Positions 40,611 to 46,175 of a stretch of DNA of 46,175 nt are shown piece by piece. The position numbers and the translations under genes were made by a program. How positions within the stretch are numbered: position 1 is the first letter of the stretch; each line of letters opens with the position of its first letter. Source of the DNA: an uncultured Bacteroidales bacterium (lineage in GTDB: Bacteria > Bacteroidota > Bacteroidia > Bacteroidales > WCHB1-69); contig CAJOFJ010000006.1 in assembly GCA_905233625.1 (NCBI GenBank), positions 1 to 46,175 on the forward strand, in the 5' to 3' direction. The notes under the pieces were generated by a model. It made no database searches. It saw nothing but the letters and a program-made list of their open reading frames with translations, and was not told the DNA's origin.

Positions 40611-42692
40611 ATGAACTTTCGCATTTCAAAGCTCAGAAACATCGGAATCGCCGCCCATATCGATGCTGGCAAGACTACCGTATCCGAACGAATACTATAT
40701 TTCACTGGTGTCAACCGAAAGATTGGCGAGACCCATGACGGACAGGCTACCATGGACTTCATGAAGCAGGAGCAGGAACGAGGCATCACCATCGCCTCTG
40801 CTGCCATCACCGCCCAGTGGAAAGACCATCAAATCAACCTGATAGACACTCCGGGCCACGTGGACTTCACCATCGAGGTGGAGCGTTCACTGCGTGTCAT
40901 CGACGGCATGGTGGCCGTGTTCTGCGCTGTTGGCGGTGTGGAACCCCAGAGCGAGACCGTATGGAACCAGGCCGACAAATACCGTGTGCCCCGTATCGCC
41001 TTCGTCAACAAGATGGACCGCACTGGTGCCGATTTCGGCGAGGTGGTCAACCAGATGAACAACTACTTGGGTGCCAACGCATTGCCCATCCAATTACCCA
41101 TCGGCTCCGAGAACACTTTCCAGGGCATGATCGACTTGGTGGGCATGAAAGCCATCACTTTTTCTGAAAAAGAACGCATTGTGAGCGAAATCCCCGACGA
41201 GCTGAAAGCACAAGCCATGCAGGCCCGCAATGCCCTCATCGAGAAGCTGGCCGACTACAACGACAAGGTGGCCGAATGCTACCTTGAGGAAACCGATGTG
41301 GACGAAGACGTGCTGAAACAGGCCATCCGCGAGGCTACCATCAAGCTGTTGGTAACACCCGTTTTATGCGGTGCCGCATACAAAAACAAGGGTATCCAGC
41401 TGCTGCTCGACGCTATTGTCGATTACCTGCCCTCTCCCACCGACAAGGGTGCGGTCATTGCCCACGACCCCGACGATGAGGAGAAGACCATCCAGCGTCA
41501 ACCATCTCTGAATGAGCCATTTTCAGCTTTGGCCTTCAAACTTATCAACGACCCGTATGTGGGTCAGCAGACCTTCATCCGCATCTTCAGCGGCAAGCTG
41601 AGCAGCGGCATGAGTCTTTACAATGTGAATAAAACCAAGAATGAGCGTGTAGGCCGTATCTTCCGCATCAAAGCGAAAGAGCGTGAAGAAATCAGCGAGG
41701 CCGGCGCCGGCGAAATCATCGCCTTGGTGGGTATGAAATACACCCGCACCGGTGACACCCTCTGCGACGAGGACCATCCCGTATTGCTCGAATCCATCCA
41801 GGTGCCGCCTGCCGTTATCGAGATGAAAGTCAATATTGAAGACAAGAAAAACCGCGACAAACTCGGCGAGGCATTGGCCAAGCTGACCAACGAGGATCCT
41901 TCTTTCCACTCGCATTTCGACGAGGAGACCGAGGAGACCATCATTGCCGGCATGGGCGAGTTACACTTGGAGATTTTGGTGGAACGTATCCGCGACGAGT
42001 TCAAGGTGCCCATCAGCGTGGGCGCGCCTTCGGTATCCTTCCGCGAGACCATCACCACCGAAACCGAGAGCAACTACAAGCACGCCAAGCAGAGCGGCGG
42101 CAAGGGCCAGTATGCCCACACCGTCATCCGCTTCGAGCCCAACCCTGGCAAGGGTTTCGAGTTTGTGGACATGACCAAGGGCGGTGTCATTCCGAAGGAA
42201 TACATGCCTTCCATCCAGAAAGGCTTGCTGGCCGCCATGGCCAAGAGTCCCGTGGCCGGTTACCCTGTGGTAGATGTCAAATGTGTTCTTATCGATGGCA
42301 GCTTCCACCCGGTGGACTCCAGCGACATGGCCTTCCAGTTGTGTGCCGCCATGTGCTTCAAGCAAGGCTTCAAAAAAGCCAACCCGGTGCTGCTCGAACC
42401 CATGATGAAGATTGAGGTCAACACCCCCGACGACTACATCGGCAATGTGACCCGCGACATCAACAAACGCCGTGGCCGCATCGAGAACATGCGCCGTTTC
42501 AGAAAAGGCTCGCAGAAACTCGACGGTTTCATTCCGCTGATGGAAATGTTCGGCTACGCCACGGCCCTGCGTAACATCACCAGCGGCCGCGCCAACTACT
42601 CCATGGAATTCTACCAGTACGCCCCCATGCCTGCCGCTAAACAAGAGGAAATTATCAAGCAAAGAATCGCTGAAGAGAAAGTTAACAAATAA
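40611..42692 (+). CDS. fusA: Elongation factor G, paralogue type
   Basis: Ribosomal translocase GTPase. 693 residues with all five EF-G domains. GTPase motifs: [15 protein letters not shown] (P-loop), [20 protein letters not shown] (switch I), [13 protein letters not shown] (switch II), [12 protein letters not shown] (NKMD). Domain IV includes [20 protein letters not shown] and [15 protein letters not shown]; domain V has [16 protein letters not shown]. The str-operon neighbours rpsL and rpsG are absent, and the start [16 protein letters not shown] and G[12 protein letters not shown] differ from the usual Bacteroidota EF-G, so it may be the second EF-G copy found in many of these genomes. A TetQ-type protection protein is less likely given the length and EF-G-like domain IV. 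Codon choice is G+C-rich with few rare codons, which suggests high expression. Confidence 0.92.
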   Translation: MNFRISKLRNIGIAAHIDAGKTTVSERILYFTGVNRKIGETHDGQATMDFMKQEQERGITIASAAITAQWKDHQINLIDTPGHVDFTIEVERSLRVIDGMVAVFCAVGGVEPQSETVWNQADKYRVPRIAFVNKMDRTGADFGEVVNQMNNYLGANALPIQLPIGSENTFQGMIDLVGMKAITFSEKERIVSEIPDELKAQAMQARNALIEKLADYNDKVAECYLEETDVDEDVLKQAIREATIKLLVTPVLCGAAYKNKGIQLLLDAIVDYLPSPTDKGAVIAHDPDDEEKTIQRQPSLNEPFSALAFKLINDPYVGQQTFIRIFSGKLSSGMSLYNVNKTKNERVGRIFRIKAKEREEISEAGAGEIIALVGMKYTRTGDTLCDEDHPVLLESIQVPPAVIEMKVNIEDKKNRDKLGEALAKLTNEDPSFHSHFDEETEETIIAGMGELHLEILVERIRDEFKVPISVGAPSVSFRETITTETESNYKHAKQSGGKGQYAHTVIRFEPNPGKGFEFVDMTKGGVIPKEYMPSIQKGLLAAMAKSPVAGYPVVDVKCVLIDGSFHPVDSSDMAFQLCAAMCFKQGFKKANPVLLEPMMKIEVNTPDDYIGNVTRDINKRRGRIENMRRFRKGSQKLDGFIPLMEMFGYATALRNITSGRANYSMEFYQYAPMPAAKQEEIIKQRIAEEKVNK

Positions 42693-42721
42693 TTGTTCCA
42701 AAAAAAACTTAATTTCCCCTT

Positions 42722-42749
42722 GCTATTCCAAGAATTTAATATACATTTG
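42722..42749 (+). promoter_or_regulatory. Promoter between EF-G and the thioredoxin-like gene
   Basis: TACATTTG (42742-42749) fits TAnnTTTG, 18 bp before the ATG at 42768; CTTG ending at 42722 is 19 bp upstream. It places an in-frame ATG at 42693 outside the transcript. Confidence 0.5.
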
Positions 42750-42767
42750 CAGATTAAAATTAAAGTT

Positions 42768-43301
42768 ATGAAGAAATTTGCATTTGTTATTGTAATATGC
42801 TTACTTTCAGTAAGTAGCATTTTTTCCCAGAATCTAAAGTGGGAAATGGACGAAGAAAAATCATACCAAATCCCTGTAGGACTTTGCACATGGGACGATT
42901 TAGAGCAGTCTGAATTCAGCGCACTCATGAGAGAATATTCCATGGGCGTTATTTTGAATCCCCAAGCAACCGTTGAGCTGGCAAAAATACTTGAATCACA
43001 GCCTGATACAAAGTATGAAATCGACGCATACTTTGGTGCATGGAACGATGAGTCCTTGCAACAACTGCCTCATTTCTATGCTTTTGTCATGACGATGGAG
43101 GCTAAATACCAAACTCCTATTGCTTTTAATTTTTATGGCTGTAATCGCGAATATGACTGTGGAAAAGACTTTACTCCTCCCACAATGCCTTATTATGCCA
43201 TCTACCGCATCACCGATGGACAGCGTACCCTCGTTGGCGAAATCAATGAACAACCCAAGCTTTCTTTTGAAGATGACGTTCTGAATATTATAAAACACTA
43301 A
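42768..43301 (+). CDS. Exported protein, possibly thioredoxin-like
   Basis: 177 residues from MKKFAFVIVICLLSVSSIFS, a signal peptide cleaved probably near SQN. The C-terminal half looks like a thioredoxin fold: LPHFYAFVMTMEAKY, TPIAFNFYGCNREYDCG, MPYYAIYRITDGQRTLVGEI, LSFEDDVLNIIKH, corresponding to strand, strand with Cys, cis-Pro-like strand, hairpin and last helix. The two Cys (C-N-R-E-Y-D-C) are not in a C-x-x-C arrangement, so ordinary disulphide exchange is doubtful. It ends 4 bp before panC. Assignment is tentative. Confidence 0.5.
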   Translation: MKKFAFVIVICLLSVSSIFSQNLKWEMDEEKSYQIPVGLCTWDDLEQSEFSALMREYSMGVILNPQATVELAKILESQPDTKYEIDAYFGAWNDESLQQLPHFYAFVMTMEAKYQTPIAFNFYGCNREYDCGKDFTPPTMPYYAIYRITDGQRTLVGEINEQPKLSFEDDVLNIIKH

Positions 43302-43305
43302 TTAT

Positions 43306-44142
43306 ATGCTCGTAGTCAAAACTATTGAAGAATTAAAAGACGTGGTTTTCCGCGTTAAGAGTAACGGCAAATCCGTTGGTTTGGTACCCACCATGGGCGC
43401 ATTGCACGACGGTCACTTGTCGCTACTGAAAAGGGCTAAAAAAGAAAACGAAGTGGTGGTGTGCTCCATCTTTGTCAATCCCGTGCAGTTCAACAACCCC
43501 GTGGATCTGGAGAAATACCCCCGCGACGTGGAAGGTGACCTGAAAAAAATCGAACCTTACGTAGACGTGGCATTCACGCCAACTGCCGAAGAGGTCTTTC
43601 CCGAACCGCCGAAAGAAGTTTACGATTTCGGCCAACTTGACAAGGTGATGGAAGGCGCTTTCCGCCCCGGCCATTTCAATGGTGTAGGCATTATCGTCAA
43701 ACGTCTCTTCGACTGGACCACCCCCGACAAGGCGTATTTTGGAGAGAAAGACTATCAACAATTAGCGATTATCAAGCATCTGGTAAAGCAGTACGGAATC
43801 AAAACGCAGGTTGTCCCCTGCCCCATTGTGCGTGAAGCCAGCGGCCTGGCTATGAGCTCCCGTAACCAGCGACTCTCCGCAGAAGACCGCAAGAAATCCG
43901 CTGAAATCTACCGCATCCTCACCGATTCGCTCAAGCTGAAAGATGCTCCCATCCAGGAAATCAAGGACTTTGTCATCAATGAAATCAACAAAATTGACGG
44001 TTTCAAACTCGACTACTACGAAATCGTGGATGACACGACCCTCCAGCCTGTAGAGTTCGCCGATTTGTCAACGGGCATCATCGGCTGCATCGCTGTCTAT
44101 GTCGGCGAAGTGAGACTCATTGATAACATTCGATACAAATAA
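43306..44142 (+). CDS. panC: Pantothenate synthetase
   Basis: Joins pantoate and beta-alanine with ATP to make pantothenate, the coenzyme A precursor. 278 residues, the usual length. Signature residues: VGLVPTMGALHDGHLSLLKR (HxGH nucleotide-binding motif), CSIFVNPVQFNNPVDLEKYP, FRPGHFNGVGIIVKRLF, AYFGEKDYQQLAIIKHLV and the KMSK-like loop REASGLAMSSRNQRLS. The product of panD, 48 bp downstream, supplies its beta-alanine, so the two form a pathway unit. Confidence 0.96.
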   Translation: MLVVKTIEELKDVVFRVKSNGKSVGLVPTMGALHDGHLSLLKRAKKENEVVVCSIFVNPVQFNNPVDLEKYPRDVEGDLKKIEPYVDVAFTPTAEEVFPEPPKEVYDFGQLDKVMEGAFRPGHFNGVGIIVKRLFDWTTPDKAYFGEKDYQQLAIIKHLVKQYGIKTQVVPCPIVREASGLAMSSRNQRLSAEDRKKSAEIYRILTDSLKLKDAPIQEIKDFVINEINKIDGFKLDYYEIVDDTTLQPVEFADLSTGIIGCIAVYVGEVRLIDNIRYK

Positions 44143-44190
44143 TTCATATTCAATTTATTATAATTGATATTGACTTAAGTAAAAAGAAAG

Positions 44191-44532
44191 ATGCAAATCG
44201 AAGTATTGAAATCCAAAATCCATCGGGTGACAGTTACCGAAGCGGATCTGAATTACGTGGGTAGCATTACCATTGACGAGGACCTGATGGATGCTGTCAA
44301 TCTTATTGAGAATGAGAAAGTTCAGGTTCTGGACATGAACAATGGCGAGCGTTTTGAAACCTACGTCATCAAAGGAGCCAGAAACTCAGGTGTGATTTGC
44401 CTGAACGGTCCCGCCGCCCGCAAAGTACAGGTGGGCGACATCGTGGTCATCATCTCCTACGCCCTCATGGATTTTGAGGAAGCCAAGCATTTCAAACCCA
44501 GCATTATTTTCCCCGAAAACAATAAAATCTAA
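44191..44532 (+). CDS. panD: Aspartate 1-decarboxylase
   Basis: Converts L-aspartate to beta-alanine using a pyruvoyl cofactor. 113 residues. The self-cleavage site is G24-S25 in [10 protein letters not shown]25 becomes the pyruvoyl group. Other conserved parts: [35 protein letters not shown] and [17 protein letters not shown]. It lies 48 bp after panC and 7 bp before gpmA. Confidence 0.96.
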   Translation: MQIEVLKSKIHRVTVTEADLNYVGSITIDEDLMDAVNLIENEKVQVLDMNNGERFETYVIKGARNSGVICLNGPAARKVQVGDIVVIISYALMDFEEAKHFKPSIIFPENNKI

Positions 44533-44539
44533 AATAAAG

Positions 44540-45286
44540 ATGTACAAATTGATATTAGTCAGACACGGTCAGAGTGTCTGGAACCAGGAAAACCGCTTCA
44601 CCGGCTGGACCGATGTGGATTTGAGCGAACGTGGCATGAACGAAGCCCGCGAGGCTGGTGCCGAACTCAAAGCCGGAGGTTTCAACATCCGCTATTGCTA
44701 TACCTCTATGCTCACCAGAGCCATTAAAACATTGAATATCATTCTGGATGAGATGGGCCTTTTGTGGCTTCCCGTTGAGAAAACATGGAGACTGAACGAG
44801 AAACACTACGGTTTTCTGCAGGGTATGAACAAGAAAGAAATGGTGGACAAATATGGTAGCGAGCAGGTACAGATCTGGCGCCGCAGCTTCAGTGTGGCCC
44901 CGCCAGCCATTCCACTCGACGATCCTCGCCATCCCGCCCATGACATCCGTTACCAAAGCTTTCCCGAAGCCGAAGCCAAGCCAGGTACTGAATCTCTTTT
45001 AGATACCACCAAGCGCATTATTCCTCTGTGGGAAAACAACATACGTCCCAAATTGCAAGAATGCAAGGAAGTGCTGATTGCCGCTCACGGCAACAGCCTC
45101 AGAGGTCTGCTCAAGCATCTGAAACAGATTCCCGACGAGGAAATTGCGGCCCTGAATATCCCGACCGGTGTTCCGCTTGTACTGGAATTCGACGACAACA
45201 TGAAGCTGGTAAAGGATTACTATCTGATTGATGAGGAAACTTTGAAGAAAAAAATAGAGGAGGTCGCCAACCAGACCAAAAAATAA
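44540..45286 (+). CDS. gpmA: 2,3-bisphosphoglycerate-dependent phosphoglycerate mutase
   Basis: Interconverts 3- and 2-phosphoglycerate in glycolysis. 248 residues from the ATG at 44540 (MYKLILVRHGQSVWNQENRF), the standard size. The phosphorylated His is H9 in VRHGQS, the second active-site His is in IAAHGNSLRGL, and GWTDVDLSERG, TSMLTRAIKT, NEKHYGFLQGMNK are all conserved. An ATG 22 codons upstream at 44474 lies inside panD and gives residues not found in the family. Starts 7 bp after the panD stop. Confidence 0.95.
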   Translation: MYKLILVRHGQSVWNQENRFTGWTDVDLSERGMNEAREAGAELKAGGFNIRYCYTSMLTRAIKTLNIILDEMGLLWLPVEKTWRLNEKHYGFLQGMNKKEMVDKYGSEQVQIWRRSFSVAPPAIPLDDPRHPAHDIRYQSFPEAEAKPGTESLLDTTKRIIPLWENNIRPKLQECKEVLIAAHGNSLRGLLKHLKQIPDEEIAALNIPTGVPLVLEFDDNMKLVKDYYLIDEETLKKKIEEVANQTKK

Positions 45287-45294
45287 GTCATCGG

Positions 45295-46041
45295 ATGGCC
45301 CGTAAAAACCAGAAAAGACCGACATATAATTTTAACGATTTCTTTGGTAACGTCAACCAGTATCATCTGGTGGGCGCGCAGACCGGAGAATCGTTTTTCT
45401 CTTTTCTGGCCACCTTGGAGCGGTATCTGTGCACTGACATCCGGTCTATCGGCGAATTAGAGCATAGCAGTAAGGATTTCGAATGCAAGTTCCAGATGGC
45501 TTTCGCCAAGATCAAGGAACCTTGCGACATCAGCCTCATTGTTTTGGAAAACAAGAGCACCTTATTCAACCAAAAAGGCTATCCCACCGCCAAAAAAGAA
45601 CGCAATCTTTCCTTTCATACGCTCTCTTTATTCGACGAGTTCTGTTACATTCTGAACTCACAAGGTATCTGCATTCACCAGTGGGAGCACACCGACTGCG
45701 ACTATCTGCTGCTGTATTATGCAAAAAAAGACAGTGGCATTTCCAGTTTCAGCGACCTGCTATACCATATTCCCAAGGCGCACAGTCATCCCTGTCCTGA
45801 TTTGTTTGCCGATGACATCCCCGATGCCAACAAAAGCGCCAAACGCAAGTTTTTCGAGGACATATTCTGTGATGCTGAAATCCGAATTGCCCAATGGGAG
45901 CAAAATGACATGAAAAGACTCTTGGGCAACACCAAGATCCCCGACAACAACCTACCGGAAATTTACAAACTCTATGCGGACATCGTCCCAATCTTCACCA
46001 GCGAATATGTGGAGTTTGTGCGGAGAGACCCGAGCTATTAG
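45295..46041 (+). CDS. Uncharacterised protein
   Basis: 248 residues, begins 8 bp after the gpmA stop, so probably cotranscribed with panC, panD and gpmA. The start is basic (MARKNQKRPTYNFNDFFG), there is no signal peptide or TM segment, and the composition is that of a soluble mixed alpha/beta protein with many Cys and His (QGICIHQWEHTDCDYLLLYY; KAHSHPCPDLFADD; EDIFCDAEIRIAQWEQ). I recognise no family. A C-x-x-C pattern is absent, so metal binding is only a possibility. It converges on the partial gene at the window edge, with 6 bp between the stop codons. Confidence 0.65.
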   Translation: MARKNQKRPTYNFNDFFGNVNQYHLVGAQTGESFFSFLATLERYLCTDIRSIGELEHSSKDFECKFQMAFAKIKEPCDISLIVLENKSTLFNQKGYPTAKKERNLSFHTLSLFDEFCYILNSQGICIHQWEHTDCDYLLLYYAKKDSGISSFSDLLYHIPKAHSHPCPDLFADDIPDANKSAKRKFFEDIFCDAEIRIAQWEQNDMKRLLGNTKIPDNNLPEIYKLYADIVPIFTSEYVEFVRRDPSY

Positions 46042-46047
46042 AATGTT

Positions 46048-46175
46048 TCATTGCCCCATCTTTTTCTCCAATTCTGCTAATTTGGCCCTCAAATGCTTGA
46101 TTTCCTCATCACTTTCCCGCTTCACAGAATGCTTGAGCTTGAACATCGCCAAGTTCAGCTCAAAGGAAGTCTCGC
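46048..46175 (-). CDS. 3' end of an uncharacterised gene with a coiled-coil tail
   Basis: Minus-strand frame open from the window edge to TGA at 46050-46048, giving 41 residues. The tail is highly charged and helical (FELNLAMFKLKHSVKRESDE, then HLRAKLAELEKKMGQ) with heptad-like spacing of Leu, so a coiled coil is likely. The rest of the gene is outside the window and no family can be named. Confidence 0.6.
   Translation of the reverse strand, partial: ETSFELNLAMFKLKHSVKRESDEEIKHLRAKLAELEKKMGQ

Noticed and set aside
40611-42692. Tetracycline-resistance ribosomal protection protein (TetQ-like)
   Set aside because: Length and domain IV/V motifs fit EF-G; the start and switch regions are those of a translocase and no mobile element is nearby.

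Overview
This window looks like chromosomal DNA of a Bacteroidales bacterium (phylum Bacteroidota), probably gut-associated and possibly from a metagenome assembly. Three things support this. Many genes are preceded by the Bacteroidota promoter signature TAnnTTTG, usually 15-50 bp before the start codon. There is type IX secretion machinery (a PorZ homologue) and a giant protein with a type IX sorting domain. Family content such as GH89, a ResB/CcsA fusion, DUF349 and DUF4298 proteins, and TSCPD proteins also fits. I cannot place it to genus. No rRNA, tRNA, CRISPR array, transposase or phage module was seen, and no gap without a gene exceeds about 220 bp.

Layout. 1-4178: 5'-truncated window edge through ppdK (minus), then a divergent fused cytochrome c biogenesis gene. 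4254-12056: a 2600-residue repetitive surface protein with a type IX sorting tail. 12212-19551 (minus): hslR-like, a DUF349 protein, then the run rbfA - lolE-like - porZ - recO. 19648-21527: DUF4143 ATPase and a small, apparently truncated toxin-antitoxin pair. 21711-26275: GH89 alpha-N-acetylglucosaminidase, a fucose-isomerase-fold protein and a lipoprotein. 26344-31399: a DNA-modification neighbourhood: vsr, a NudG-like Nudix gene and a TSCPD gene in one run, a methyltransferase-like membrane protein, a 51-residue YqaE-type gene, then an EcoRII-type endonuclease, a C5-cytosine methylase and an XRE regulator with paired operators. 31547-36714: DUF4298 and ThrE-type exporter (overlapping by 4 bp), a small membrane protein, an exported nitroreductase/flavin-reductase fusion and a GT39-like membrane protein. 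36955-46175: dnaB with a broken frame, a SpoU methylase, a thioesterase, a sirtuin, a second-type EF-G, a thioredoxin-like exported protein, panC, panD, gpmA, an unknown gene and a partial gene at the edge.

The most unusual signal is not a gene. A vocabulary of short A+T-rich words (ATTCAAAATTC, CAACTTTCAACT, CAGTTGACAGTT, GCTAATTTGC, GTAACCTGTAACCTG and similar) recurs in clusters of about 40-190 bp across the window. It fills convergent 3' ends, encodes the last residues and stop codons of two genes, contributes the -33 element of the ppdK and EF-G promoters, and is inserted in frame in ccsA and in vsr. A similar but different word family interrupts the DUF4298 gene. In vsr the insert falls inside the zinc/active-site loop.

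A second theme is 5-methylcytosine. One segment holds a methylase that should make it, an endonuclease that reads it, Vsr, which repairs its deamination product, and a Nudix enzyme resembling NudG, whose E. coli relative hydrolyses 5-methyl-dCTP. The functional link is inference; the gene identities are well supported.
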